A stretch of 64,000 bases of DNA from JAVJUS01 sp040220455 (GCA_040220455.1 JAVJUS010000055.1:1-64000), one strand, 5' to 3'; shown: positions 18,634 to 28,332, counted from the first letter of the stretch. Notes: a model not told the origin generated them from the letters alone. Numbers and translations: made by a program.

Positions 18634-19655
18634 CGCCCCCCTCCCGCCGGCGCGGCGGCGCCGGCTTCGGCCATCTCGCGCATGCGGCGCAGCTTGCCCA
18701 TGAAGTGCTGACCGGACGTGACGGGTGGATAGAGCGGCCCCGCGCCCGGCGCGAGGCAGCTCGGCAGGCATTCGATGCGGGCCTCGTAGTTGGGCTGGTG
18801 GAAGAAGGCGACCGAGATGCGCCGCCGGCCCGCTTCGGCAGGATCGGTTCCCGGATTGACCACCCGGTGCAGCGTCGACACCCAGCGATCGTTGGTCCAC
18901 TGGGCCATCAGGTCGCCGATATTGACGATGAAGCCGTCCGGGACATGGGGCACGTCGGCCCACGCCCCCGACGGCCCGCGCACCTGCAGGCCACCCGGCG
19001 CGTCGTCGGTCATCAGGATGGTCAGGCTGCCGAAATCGGTGTGCGCCCCGGCGCGGAGCTGGCCGGGCGCCGGCGCCTCGGCCAGCGGCGGGTAGTGGCG
19101 CGCGGACAGCCGGCTGACATGGCGGTCGATCTTGTCCTCGAAGAACCGCTCGGACAGGCCCAGCGCGGCGGCGAAGACCCGCAGGATCGCCGCCGAGAGG
19201 TCCGACATGGCGGCGTAGTACTCTTCCCAGACCGCGCGGAGGTCCGTTGGCTCGGCCGGCCACGGCGTCGGGGCGTAGAACGGCCGCGCGCCCTCGACCT
19301 CGTAGTAAGGATCGCCCGCCACCGGCGCCGGCCCGGCGCTCAGGCTTTCCTTGAGATCCGCCGGCGTGACCTCGCCGCGGGTCCGGGCCAGGTACTCGGT
19401 GGCGAAGGGGGTATAGCCGTTGCCGGCGCTGTCGGGTCCGCGCGCCGCCGTCATCTTGGCCGCCTCCGGCAGATCGAAGAACGCCGCCGTCACGGCGTAC
19501 ATCCGGCGCATCAGGGCCGTGTCGACCCCGTGCCGCGCGATCACCAGGAAGCCGATCTCCCGGCAGGCGCGATCCACCGTGTCGGCCAGGGCCGGATCGG
19601 GCGGCGCGCCGGCCTGAACGGCCGCGATGTCGATCATCGGTATGGACGCGGTCAT
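18630..19655 (-). CDS. Isopenicillin N synthase-like 2-oxoglutarate/Fe(II) oxygenase
   Basis: A 341-residue protein with the IPNS-like DIOX_N opening (IPMIDIAAVQ and GFLVIARHGVD) and the double-stranded beta-helix iron site. Ligands are HTD in AGAHTDFGSLTILM and a distal histidine in STLHRVVNP, with the R-x-S motif RISVAFF for 2-oxoglutarate. Start ATG at 19655 has a strong AGGAGGGAG Shine-Dalgarno; the frame to 19739 is non-coding leader. First gene of the operon with the Rieske oxygenase and dehydrogenase, implying successive oxidations of one substrate. Substrate unknown. Confidence 0.88.
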   Translation of the reverse strand: MTASIPMIDIAAVQAGAPPDPALADTVDRACREIGFLVIARHGVDTALMRRMYAVTAAFFDLPEAAKMTAARGPDSAGNGYTPFATEYLARTRGEVTPADLKESLSAGPAPVAGDPYYEVEGARPFYAPTPWPAEPTDLRAVWEEYYAAMSDLSAAILRVFAAALGLSERFFEDKIDRHVSRLSARHYPPLAEAPAPGQLRAGAHTDFGSLTILMTDDAPGGLQVRGPSGAWADVPHVPDGFIVNIGDLMAQWTNDRWVSTLHRVVNPGTDPAEAGRRRISVAFFHQPNYEARIECLPSCLAPGAGPLYPPVTSGQHFMGKLRRMREMAEAGAAAPAGGGR

Positions 19656-19807
19656 GCCCCCTCTCCCTCCTGTTCCTTCGCTCGGCCGGCGCCAGGGCTT
19701 GCAATCGTCATGCCGGGCGCCGTGGCGCAGGCCGGGCATCCCTGGCGCGGCTCTTGCGTACCGGCACGCGAAACACCCGCGTCACAGCCCCGAGGGAGAG
19801 ACCCGCC

Positions 19808-21307
19808 ATGGCGGAACAAGCCCGCGTCATCCGCGACGGACGACTGCTCGACATCGCCGCGCGTACCGCCGAGCCGGCGGACATCCTTCTCGTCGACGGC
19901 GCCATCGCCGAAATCGGGCCGCCCGGGCTGGCCGCGCCGGAGGGCGCGGAGACCTTCGACGCCGCCGATACGCTGCTGCTGCCGGGCCTCGCCAACGGCC
20001 ACACCCACGGCAACGCCAGCCTGGGCAAGGGCCTGGGCGACCGCTGGACGCTGGAGCTGCTGCTCAACGCCAACCCGCTGACCGGCGCCGGCTTCGTCCA
20101 GGAGGACAAGTACCTGGCGGCCAAGCTGGCGGCCTGTGAGATGGTTCTGCACGGCGCCACCGCCTGCATCGACATGTTCGCGGAATTCCCGCTGCCCACC
20201 CGCGACGGGCTGGAGGCGGTCGGCCAGGCCTACGCCGATGTCGGCATCCGGGCCGTGGTCGCGCCGATGATGGCGACCGCCGCGCTGTGGCACGCGATCC
20301 CCGGACTCTACGACGCCCTTCCCGCCGACCTGCGCGACGCCGTCGACGGCATGCGCCCGGGCAGCGGCGCCGACGCCGCGGCGGTCTGCCGGGAGGCGCT
20401 GCGGGCCTGGCCGTTCGACCGGAACCGGGTCAAGCTGGGCCTGGGTCCGACGATCCCGCATCACTGCGACGACGCCTTCTGGATCGCCTGCCGCGACCTG
20501 GCCCGCGACCACGACACCGTGATCCAGAGCCATCTGGCCGAATCCAAGCTGCAGGCGCTGGCCGGGCCCAAGCTCTACGGCCGGACCCTGGCCGCGCATC
20601 TCGACTCGCTGGGCGTGCTGGGCCCGAACTTCTGCGCCGCCCACGCCATCTGGCTGACCGACGACGACATGCGCCTGCTGGCCGACCGCGGCGCCTCGGC
20701 CTCGCACAATCCCATGAGCAACCTGCGTCTGGGCTCCGGCGTGGCGGCGACGGCCGCCATGCGCGCGGCGGGGATCGATCTCGCCATCGGCACCGACACC
20801 TGCACCTGCGCCGACGCGCTCAACATGTTCGAGTCCCTGCGCCTGGCCTGCGGCCTGTCGCGCGTCCACGGCCCCGACTACGAGGCCTGGCTGTCGAGCG
20901 CCGACGTCCTCGCCATGGCGACCGAGGGCGGGGCGCGGGCCATGGGCTGGGAGGGTCGGATCGGTCGGATCGCGCCGGGCTACCGAGCCGACATCGTCAT
21001 GCTCGACCTCGGCCGGATCGGGTACTGGCCACTCAACGAGCCGGTCAACCAGGTGGTCTTCGGCGAACCCGGCAGCGGCGTGCGCCATGTCCTGGTCGAC
21101 GGCCGCCCGGTCGTCGTCGATCGCGAGGTCGTGACGGTGGACATGGCCAAGCTGCGCGCCGAGGTCGCCCGCGCCGCCGAGCGCCAGGCCGCCGCACGGT
21201 CCGAGATCCGGCCCCTGGTCGATCGCCTGGGCGGCGTCGTCGGCCCCTTTTGCGCCGGCTTCGCGCGCGAGCCCTTCGCCGTCGGCCGGTTCGTCGGAGG
21301 CGGGTGA
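19808..21307 (+). CDS. Amidohydrolase (cytosine/guanine deaminase-like), second copy
   Basis: A 499-residue metal hydrolase related to the one at 13740. H-x-H motif LANGHTHGNASLGKG, then SHLAESKLQ, AAHAIWLTD and GTDTCTCADALNMF. The last motif differs from the first amidohydrolase (GTDGAKANNR), so substrates probably differ. It is longer by about 60 residues, with a C-terminal extension ending in a glycine-rich tail. Start ATG at 19808 has a GGGAGAG Shine-Dalgarno. It is divergent from the IPNS/Rieske operon, with 152 bp between them. Confidence 0.85.
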   Translation: MAEQARVIRDGRLLDIAARTAEPADILLVDGAIAEIGPPGLAAPEGAETFDAADTLLLPGLANGHTHGNASLGKGLGDRWTLELLLNANPLTGAGFVQEDKYLAAKLAACEMVLHGATACIDMFAEFPLPTRDGLEAVGQAYADVGIRAVVAPMMATAALWHAIPGLYDALPADLRDAVDGMRPGSGADAAAVCREALRAWPFDRNRVKLGLGPTIPHHCDDAFWIACRDLARDHDTVIQSHLAESKLQALAGPKLYGRTLAAHLDSLGVLGPNFCAAHAIWLTDDDMRLLADRGASASHNPMSNLRLGSGVAATAAMRAAGIDLAIGTDTCTCADALNMFESLRLACGLSRVHGPDYEAWLSSADVLAMATEGGARAMGWEGRIGRIAPGYRADIVMLDLGRIGYWPLNEPVNQVVFGEPGSGVRHVLVDGRPVVVDREVVTVDMAKLRAEVARAAERQAAARSEIRPLVDRLGGVVGPFCAGFAREPFAVGRFVGGG

Positions 21308-21626
21308 CAGAAAGGTCCGACGTCCGAGGTCTTTGCCTCCATCGCGGTCATTCGATGTCTAAATTTCGAGCACGACCGAAATGGAGGCGATATCCGTCGC
21401 CGGCGAAGGCAAGGAACGGTGTGGACCGGATCGCGGCTCCGGGAATGTCGGAGGTGGCCCGTCGTTTGCAGACCCGATACCGACGGGCCGGAATGACGGT
21501 CCTGGGGCCGGGAATACGCGAAACAGGGCTCCCTAATACAAGAAGGCTCTTATCGATGGGCCGCGCGTGACTGCACGGACCCGTGCGTTTTCTGGGAGGC
21601 TACAGACAATCTCGGAGGGGACACAC
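21308..21626. promoter_or_regulatory. Intergenic region with two inverted repeats, upstream of the Dpp-type binding protein
   Basis: 319 bp without a gene. An imperfect inverted repeat pairs 21335-21349 with 21374-21388 (13 of 15 positions; arm core GCCTCCAT), starting 27 bp after the amidohydrolase stop, so it may end or attenuate transcription. A perfect 9-bp inverted repeat GGCCCGTCG/CGACGGGCC lies at 21456-21464 and 21481-21489. An AT-richer patch around 21530-21555 may hold the promoter of the next gene. Confidence 0.45.
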
Positions 21627-23204
21627 GTGATTCAGGACCGATTCGCCAAGTGGACGGCCACCGCGGCCTGCGCGCTCGCCATGACGGCCGGCACGGCCGG
21701 CGCGGCCGAGTTCCGCTGGTCCTTCCAGTCGAACATCGCCGGCCTCGACGCCATGTCGACGGGCGACACCTCGACCCGCAACTTCCTTCGCAACGTCTAC
21801 GAGGGCCTGGTGATGCTCGGGCCCGACATGCAGCCGCAGCCGGCTCTGGCCACGTCCTGGGAGACGGTCTCGGAGACCCTGTGGCGGTTCGAGCTGCGAC
21901 CGGACGTGGTGTTCCATGACGGCTCGGAATTCACGGCCGACGACGTCGTCTTCTCCTTCCAGCGAGGCAATGCCTCGACCTCGGACATGAAGTCCCGGAT
22001 CGCGATGATCGCGGACATCCGCAAGGTCGACGACCTGACCGTGGAGATCGAGACCGACGGCCCGGCGCCGACGCTGCTGATCGGCCTGACCTACATGGAC
22101 ATCTTCGACGAGGGCTGGGCGACGGAGAACGAAGCCGCCGAACCGGTGCTCGGCACCTCCGACAACGAGAACTACGCCAGCCGCAACGCCAACGGCACCG
22201 GACCGTTCCAGGTCGTCTCGTTCGACACGGCGACCGGCGCGGTGATCGAGCCGCACGAGGCTTGGTGGGGCGAGCCCGAGCACAACATCACGCGCGGCTA
22301 CTTCCAGCCGATCTCGACCGACGAGACCCGGGTCGCCGCCCTCCTGTCGGGCCAGGTCGACATGATGTTCCCGGTGCCCCAGCAGGACGCGCCGCGCATC
22401 GAGGCCTCCCCGGACCACCGGATCATCCAGAGCCCCGAGGACCGGGTCATCTTCCTCGGCATGGATCAGGCGCGCGACGAGCTCCTCTATTCAAACGTCG
22501 AGGGCGCCAACCCGTTCAAGGACATCCGGGTGCGCCAGGCGGTCTACCAGGCGATCGACACCGAGCTGATCCGCGAGAAGGTGATGCGCGGTGCCGCCGG
22601 CCCGATCGGCGCCCTCGTGACGCCCTTCGCCTTCGGCTATCACGAGGAGAACGACACCCGCCTGCCCTACGACCCCGAAGCGTCGAAGGAACTGCTCGCC
22701 GAGGCGGGGTATCCGGACGGCTTCGAGGTGACGATCGACTGCCCGAACGACCGGTATCACAACGACGAGCAGATCTGCGTCGCGCTCGCCTCCATGCTGG
22801 CCGAGGTCGGCATCGAGCTCGACGTGCTGGCCCAGACCCGCAATCTCTACTTCTCCAAGATCGGCAACCGCGACACGAGCTTCTACATCCACGGCTGGAG
22901 CTCGGCGCCGGACGCGCTGTCGATGATGCGCTTCCTGCTCCACTCGCCGACCGAGGACGCCGGGTCCTGGAACGTCGGCAGCTATGCCAACGAGCGCGTC
23001 GACGAGCTGATCGACCAGCTCGGCCGGGAAATCGACCAGGACAAGCGCAACGAGATGTTCAAGGAGGCCTTCGCGATCCATCGCGAGGAGATCGGCGTCA
23101 TCCCTCTGCACACCCAGATGCTGACCTGGGGCGTACGGGAAGGCGTCGAGGTGCGCCAGCGCGCCGACAGCTTCCTCGACCTGCGCTACGTGATGGTCGA
23201 CTGA
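21627..23204 (+). CDS. Peptide/nickel-type (family 5) extracellular solute-binding protein
   Basis: A 525-residue secreted protein. The signal peptide around ATAACALAMTAGTAGAAE is followed by the SBP_bac_5 pattern: TSTRNFLRNVYEGLVMLG, WRFELRPDVVFHDGSEFTADD and ADDVVFSFQR. Start: GTG at 21627, preceded by a clean GGAGGGG Shine-Dalgarno 7 bp upstream; the ATG/TTG frame from 21567 lacks one. It is probably the binding protein of the Dpp-type transporter whose ATPases (26208, 27274) and permeases (28665, 29689) lie nearby. The ligand could be a peptide, an amide or another amino compound. Confidence 0.87.
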   Translation: MIQDRFAKWTATAACALAMTAGTAGAAEFRWSFQSNIAGLDAMSTGDTSTRNFLRNVYEGLVMLGPDMQPQPALATSWETVSETLWRFELRPDVVFHDGSEFTADDVVFSFQRGNASTSDMKSRIAMIADIRKVDDLTVEIETDGPAPTLLIGLTYMDIFDEGWATENEAAEPVLGTSDNENYASRNANGTGPFQVVSFDTATGAVIEPHEAWWGEPEHNITRGYFQPISTDETRVAALLSGQVDMMFPVPQQDAPRIEASPDHRIIQSPEDRVIFLGMDQARDELLYSNVEGANPFKDIRVRQAVYQAIDTELIREKVMRGAAGPIGALVTPFAFGYHEENDTRLPYDPEASKELLAEAGYPDGFEVTIDCPNDRYHNDEQICVALASMLAEVGIELDVLAQTRNLYFSKIGNRDTSFYIHGWSSAPDALSMMRFLLHSPTEDAGSWNVGSYANERVDELIDQLGREIDQDKRNEMFKEAFAIHREEIGVIPLHTQMLTWGVREGVEVRQRADSFLDLRYVMVD

Positions 23205-23252
23205 GGCGACTTCGCCGACCCGCCCGCGCCGACAACGCAACGGGAGAAGCCC

Positions 23253-24167
23253 ATGACCACGGCCACCATGGGGCGCACGGAGCTGCCGTTCGCCCCGGCC
23301 CCCCTCTCGCCGGTGCTCGGCGCGGAGGTGGTCGATTTCGACATCCGGACCCTGGACCCGCAGGCCGCCCCCGCTCTCAAGGACTGCCTGCGGGACCACC
23401 AGGTCCTGGTGTTCCGCGACCAGGACCTGACGCCCGCCGACATGGTCGCCTTCATCAACAAGATGGGCGAGCCGCAGTACCACGTCCTCGACCGCTTCCT
23501 GATGGAGGAGGCGCCGGAGATCTATGTCATCTCGAACATGAAGGACGACAAGGGCGAGCCGATCGGCAACTCCTACGAGGGGTTGAGCTGGCACACCGAC
23601 CTTCAGGGCCAGGAGAAGGTCACGGCCTACACCGTGCTCTATGGCGTCGAGGTGCCCGAGGAGGGCGGTAAGACGCGCTTCGCCAGCATGTACAAGGCCT
23701 TCGAGGCGCTGCCGGACGAGCGCAAGCGCGCGCTCGAGCCGATGAAGTTCATCTACAGCTACGAGACCCAGTACAATGTCCGCCTGAAGTACCTGGCGGA
23801 GAAGGGCATCACCGATCACCAGTACGACCGGCCGATGACGCCCGAGCAGCTCGAATACGCGCGCAAGCGCCACCCCCTGCCGATCGTCGACGTCAACCCG
23901 CACAACGGCCGCAAGTGGATCCACGTGGCGACCATGGGCTGCGCCGGGGTCGAGGGCATGTCGGACGAGGACGGCATCGCGCTGGTCAACGAGCTGACCG
24001 ACTACGCCACCTCCGGGCCCTTCCGCTACGACCATCAGTGGCGCAAGAGGGACCTGCTGCTGTGGGACAACCGCGGCCTCTTCCACGCCGCCGGCGAATA
24101 CGACCGCGCCTCCCAGAAACGCCTGATCTGGCGCGGCTCGATCGCGGAGGACGCGCCGGCCGCCTGA
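23253..24167 (+). CDS. TauD/TfdA-family 2-oxoglutarate-dependent dioxygenase
   Basis: A 304-residue Fe(II)/2-oxoglutarate oxygenase. Iron ligands are H-x-D in SWHTDLQGQ near residue 112 and a distal histidine in WDNRGLFHAAGEYD; the 2-oxoglutarate arginine follows in RLIWRGS. The N-terminal LGAEVVDFDIRTLD is also typical. A GGGAGAAG Shine-Dalgarno precedes the ATG. It follows the family-5 binding protein by 48 bp and likely shares its transcript. Family members hydroxylate taurine, 2,4-D, alkylsulfates and other acids to release the leaving group. Confidence 0.9.
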   Translation: MTTATMGRTELPFAPAPLSPVLGAEVVDFDIRTLDPQAAPALKDCLRDHQVLVFRDQDLTPADMVAFINKMGEPQYHVLDRFLMEEAPEIYVISNMKDDKGEPIGNSYEGLSWHTDLQGQEKVTAYTVLYGVEVPEEGGKTRFASMYKAFEALPDERKRALEPMKFIYSYETQYNVRLKYLAEKGITDHQYDRPMTPEQLEYARKRHPLPIVDVNPHNGRKWIHVATMGCAGVEGMSDEDGIALVNELTDYATSGPFRYDHQWRKRDLLLWDNRGLFHAAGEYDRASQKRLIWRGSIAEDAPAA

Positions 24168-24337
24168 CCGGCCGCGGCGACGGATCGAAATCGGGGGCGG
24201 GCCGGCGGGCCCGCCCCACTCTCGTGGTTTCCCCCGGCGCGCATTCCCGTTGCCGATCGCATGGCCGCCGACGATACTGGCCACCCGCCCCGATCGAGGC
24301 CCGACTTGGCGGGCGCGAAGTGGGGAGTGTTGCCTTC

Positions 24338-26185
24338 ATGAAGCTCTTGCGGATCGTGGCGATCGCGGCCCTGATCGGTGCGTCGGCGCCGGCCACGGCG
24401 CAGGACGTCGCCGACCGGATCTGGTCGGGCGGCCCTGTGCTGACGATGGTCGACGGGGCGATGCGCGCAGAGGCGCTGGCCGAGAAGGACGGCGTCATCC
24501 TGGCGGTCGGCGACCGGGCGAGCGTGATGGCGCATGCCGGTCCCGGAACCGAGATGATCGACCTCGCCGGGCGCGCGATGGTCCCCGGCTTCGTCGATGC
24601 ACACGGTCACGTCTACGCCATCGGTGCCCAGGCGCTCTCGGCCAACCTGCTGCCCGCGCCCGACGGCCCGGTCAACGACATCGCCGCGCTGAGAGCGGCC
24701 CTGACCGAATACGCCGCCGCCCATCCCGACCGGGTCGAGCGTGCCGGGCTCGTCATCGGCTTCGGCTACGACGACGCCCAACTCGCCGAACTGCGCCACC
24801 CGACCCGCGACGACCTCGACGCGGTGTCGACCGAGATCCCGATCTACGTCATCCATCAGTCGGGCCATATCGGCGTGGCGAACGCGCGCGCGCTGGCGGC
24901 CGCGGGAATCACGGCGGCGAGCGACGACCCGGCGGGCGGCGTGATCCGACGCCGCGACGGGACGCGGGAGCCCGACGGCGTGCTCGAGGAAGGCGCGCAT
25001 TTCACCGCGCTGATGCGGCTGCTCGCCAATCTCGACGCCGAGGCGGGCCGGGCGATCTTCCGAGCGGGGACGGAGCTCGTGGCCACCTTCGGCTACACCA
25101 CGGCCCAGGAAGGGCGCACGACACCGGGCGCGGCGCGTCTGATGCAGGCCGTGGCGACCGAGGAAGGGCTCGATATCGATGTCGTCGCCTACCCCGACGT
25201 ATTGGCCGACCGCGACTTCATCCTGGAGACCCGGTCGCGCGACTACACCGACGGATTCCGCATCGGCGGCGCCAAGCTGACCATCGACGGCTCGCCGCAA
25301 GGCTTCACGGCTCTCAGGGACAGGCCCTACCACGATCCGCCGGCGACGTACCGTGCCGGCTACAAGGGCTATGCCGCGGTCACGGAGGACCAGGTGTTCG
25401 ACGCCGTGGACTGGGCGTTCGCCAACGATATCCAGATCCTGACCCACGCCAACGGCGAGGGCGCCTCGGACATGCTGATCGCCGCGATCGAAACCGCGAC
25501 GGCTGCCCACGGCCCGGCCGACCGGCGACCCGTCCTGATTCACGGCCAGTTCCTGCGCCCCGACCAGGTCGAGGCCTACGACCGGCTCGACGTCTTCCCG
25601 TCCCTGTTCCCGATGCACACCTTCTATTGGGGCGACTGGCACCGGGAGCGCACCGTCGGCCCGGTCGCCGCCGAGCACATCTCGCCGACGGGATGGGTGC
25701 GGGCACGCGGGATGATGTTCTCGACCCATCATGACGCCCCGGTCGCGTTTCCGGACTCGATGCGCGTCCTCGACGCCACGGTGACCCGGCGCTCGCGCTC
25801 GGGCGACATCATCGGCCCGGCCCAGCGGGTCGACGTGATCACGGCGTTGAAGGCCATGACGATCTGGCCCGCCTACCAGCATTTCGAGGAGGACCGGAAA
25901 GGCTCGCTGGAGCCCGGCAAGCTCGCCGATCTCGTCATCCTCTCCGAGGATCCGACGGCCGTCGATCCGGAGACGATCGACCGCATCCGCGTGGTCGGGA
26001 CGATCAAGGAGGGCGAGACGATCCACGCCGCCCGGCCGGGGGAAATCCGGCGGGGCGATCTGGCCCCCGGCCGGAGTGACGTCGATCCGTTCGGCGCCTT
26101 CATCCGCGCGGCCGGCGGGGGGCATTCCCACGAGGGGCTGGAGCGGCTGCTCGCCGCGCTCTGGCAGGGTGCGGAGGCGCGCTGA
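24338..26185 (+). CDS. YtcJ-like amidohydrolase family 3, secreted
   Basis: A 615-residue protein with an N-terminal signal peptide (IVAIAALIGASAPATAQ), suggesting periplasmic location. Metal motifs: VDAHGHVYAIG (H-x-H), GGAKLTIDGSPQG, LTHANGEGA, HGQFLRPDQ and the aspartate in THHDAPVAF. These match the amidohydro_3/YtcJ group, which includes N-substituted formamide deformylase. The ATG at 24338 is chosen because it starts the signal peptide; the open frame from 23915 is a shadow of the dioxygenase. It lies 170 bp after the TauD-like gene in the same direction. Confidence 0.85.
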   Translation: MKLLRIVAIAALIGASAPATAQDVADRIWSGGPVLTMVDGAMRAEALAEKDGVILAVGDRASVMAHAGPGTEMIDLAGRAMVPGFVDAHGHVYAIGAQALSANLLPAPDGPVNDIAALRAALTEYAAAHPDRVERAGLVIGFGYDDAQLAELRHPTRDDLDAVSTEIPIYVIHQSGHIGVANARALAAAGITAASDDPAGGVIRRRDGTREPDGVLEEGAHFTALMRLLANLDAEAGRAIFRAGTELVATFGYTTAQEGRTTPGAARLMQAVATEEGLDIDVVAYPDVLADRDFILETRSRDYTDGFRIGGAKLTIDGSPQGFTALRDRPYHDPPATYRAGYKGYAAVTEDQVFDAVDWAFANDIQILTHANGEGASDMLIAAIETATAAHGPADRRPVLIHGQFLRPDQVEAYDRLDVFPSLFPMHTFYWGDWHRERTVGPVAAEHISPTGWVRARGMMFSTHHDAPVAFPDSMRVLDATVTRRSRSGDIIGPAQRVDVITALKAMTIWPAYQHFEEDRKGSLEPGKLADLVILSEDPTAVDPETIDRIRVVGTIKEGETIHAARPGEIRRGDLAPGRSDVDPFGAFIRAAGGGHSHEGLERLLAALWQGAEAR

Positions 26186-26207
26186 CGCACCTCGGAAAGC
26201 TTCCGGA

Positions 26208-27281
26208 TCAGGCCTCGCCCGGCCGGGCGAGGCCGCGCGGCGGTGCCGGGGCCGGTGGCTCGGCGTGGTGGCAGGCGGCGGCCCGCCGCCGGTCGTCGGC
26301 GTAGACCGGCAGGTCCGGGCGCTCGCGCCGGCAGCGATCGTCGGCCATCGGGCAGCGCGGATGAAAGGCACAGCCGGCCGGCGGGTCGATCGGGCTCGCC
26401 ACCTCGCCACGGACCGGCGGCCCCTCATTCGCCGGGCGGGCGTCGTCCATGGACGGCACGGCCGACAGCAGCATCCGCGTATAGGGATGCACGGGCGTCT
26501 CGAACAGCGCCTCGGCCGGCCCGGTCTCCACCAGCCGGCCCAGATACATCACCCCGACCGTGTCCGCGACCTGACTGACCACGGCCAAGTCGTGGGAGAT
26601 GAACAGGTAGGTCAGCCCCATCCGGCGCTGGAGATCCTGCATAAGGTTGAGGATCTGGGCCTGGACCGAGACGTCGAGGGCGGAGGTCGGCTCGTCGCAG
26701 ACGACGAAGTCCGGCTCGTCGGCCAGCGCCCGGGCGATCGAGATGCGCTGGCGCTGGCCGCCGGAGAACTCGTGCGGATAGCGATCGCCGTCCGCCGACG
26801 TCAGGCCCACCATATCCAGCAGGGCGTCGACCCGGCGCCGCATCGCCGCCCGGTCGCGGGCCCCCGAGGCGCGCATCGGCTCGGCGATGATGCGCCGGAC
26901 ACGCCAGCGCGGGTCCAGGCTGCGCGCAGGGTCCTGGAACACGATCTGGATGCGGCCGTCGCGCCTGCGCCCGGCGACCTCCTCCCCGTCGAAGCGGAAG
27001 CTGCCGCCGGTCGGGCGCTGCAGGCCGACGGCCATGCGCGCGATGGTCGACTTGCCGCAGCCGGACTCGCCGACCAGGGCGAAGGTCTCGCCCCGCCGGA
27101 TCGTGAAGCCGACCCCGTCGACCGCCTTGACCACCCGGTTCTCGCCCCGCTGGGCCAGGCGCTGGACAAGGGGGGTCGCCACCGGATAGTGGCAGAACAG
27201 GTCGTAGGCCTCGACCAGCGGCCGCTCCGGCGCCGACCGACGGCCGTCGGCGTCGCGGCGGGCCTCCAGCTCCCTAGGCAT
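26208..27281 (-). CDS. Dpp/Opp-type ABC transporter ATPase (DppF/OppF-like)
   Basis: A 357-residue ATPase: Walker A GESGCGKSTIARM, signature FSGGQRQRISIARAL, Walker B FVVCDEPTSALD. The C-terminal oligopeptide-transporter extension carries GCAFHPRCPMADDRC. N-terminal YPVATPLVQRL is typical of the F-type partner. It overlaps the upstream D-type ATPase by 8 bp. Together they power the permeases encoded divergently at 28665 and 29689. Confidence 0.9.
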   Translation of the reverse strand: MPRELEARRDADGRRSAPERPLVEAYDLFCHYPVATPLVQRLAQRGENRVVKAVDGVGFTIRRGETFALVGESGCGKSTIARMAVGLQRPTGGSFRFDGEEVAGRRRDGRIQIVFQDPARSLDPRWRVRRIIAEPMRASGARDRAAMRRRVDALLDMVGLTSADGDRYPHEFSGGQRQRISIARALADEPDFVVCDEPTSALDVSVQAQILNLMQDLQRRMGLTYLFISHDLAVVSQVADTVGVMYLGRLVETGPAEALFETPVHPYTRMLLSAVPSMDDARPANEGPPVRGEVASPIDPPAGCAFHPRCPMADDRCRRERPDLPVYADDRRRAAACHHAEPPAPAPPRGLARPGEA

Positions 27282-28332
27282 GACGCGCCACCGTCGGCCG
27301 CCGAGCCGCCACGGCCGCGCCCGCCTCCGCTGGCGAGGCCGTCACCGAAGCCGCCGGGCCAGGAGCCCGCCAGCACGCCGCCGCCCCCGCCCCGTCGGGC
27401 AGCACCTCCGGCTCCGGACGGTCGACCCGGCACCGCGCCTCCGCCGAGGGGCAGCGCGGGTGGAAGGCGCAGCCCGGCGGCACCGCGTCGAGGCGCGGCA
27501 TCGCCCCCTCGATCTGGTCGAGTCGGTCGCGCCGGCGGGCGATCCGCGGGATCGTGCGCATCAGGCAGGCGGTATAGGGATGGGCCGGCCGGTCGATGAC
27601 CCGGCGCACCGGGCCCACCTCCGCCAGCCGACCCGAATACATGACCGCGACCCGATCGGCGGCGCGCGCGATCACGCCCATGTCGTGGCTGACGAGCAGG
27701 AAGGCGGTGCCCCGCTCGCGCCGCAGTCGGGTCATGAGGTCGATGATCTGGGCCTGGATCGAGACGTCGAGCGCGGTCGTCGGCTCGTCGGCGATGATCA
27801 GCCGCGGCTCGGTGCACAGGGCGAGCGCGATGACCACGCGCTGGCGCATCCCGCCCGACAGCTCGTGCGGCAGGCAGGCGAAGCGCCGCTCCGGCGCCGG
27901 AATGCCGACCTCGTCGAGCAGGGCGACCGCGCGCCGGCGCGCCTCGTCGGCCGTCACGGGCAGATGGGTCCGGATCGTCTCGACGATCTGGGCGCCGATC
28001 GGATAGAGCGGATCGAGCGCCGTCAGCGGGTCCTGGTAGATCGACCCGATGCGCCGGCCGCGGATGCGGCGCAGGGCGGCGGCCGGCAGGCCGTCGATGC
28101 GCTCGCCGTCGAGCCGGATCTCGCCGCCGGCGACGCGGATGCCGGGGTCGAGCAACCCGACGATCGCGCTGCCGAGCATCGACTTGCCGGCGCCGGACTC
28201 GCCGACGACGCCGAGGATTTCCCCCTCGTCGATCCGCAGGCTGACGCCTTCGACGGGGACCAGGATGCCGTGGCGCGTGGCGATCTCGACCCTCAGGTCG
28301 ATCAGCTCCAGCAGCGGGGAAGCGGCTGACAT
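27274..28332 (-). CDS. Dpp/Opp-type ABC transporter ATPase (DppD/OppD-like)
   Basis: A 352-residue ATPase: Walker A GESGAGKSMLG, signature LSGGMRQRVVIALAL, Walker B LIIADEPTTALD and C-terminal GCAFHPRCPSAEARC. The ATG at 28332 has a GGGAGCGAG Shine-Dalgarno; the frame to 28383 has no better start. First gene of a two-gene minus-strand operon with the DppF-like ATPase. Confidence 0.9.
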   Translation of the reverse strand: MSAASPLLELIDLRVEIATRHGILVPVEGVSLRIDEGEILGVVGESGAGKSMLGSAIVGLLDPGIRVAGGEIRLDGERIDGLPAAALRRIRGRRIGSIYQDPLTALDPLYPIGAQIVETIRTHLPVTADEARRRAVALLDEVGIPAPERRFACLPHELSGGMRQRVVIALALCTEPRLIIADEPTTALDVSIQAQIIDLMTRLRRERGTAFLLVSHDMGVIARAADRVAVMYSGRLAEVGPVRRVIDRPAHPYTACLMRTIPRIARRRDRLDQIEGAMPRLDAVPPGCAFHPRCPSAEARCRVDRPEPEVLPDGAGAAACWRAPGPAASVTASPAEAGAAVAARRPTVARHA

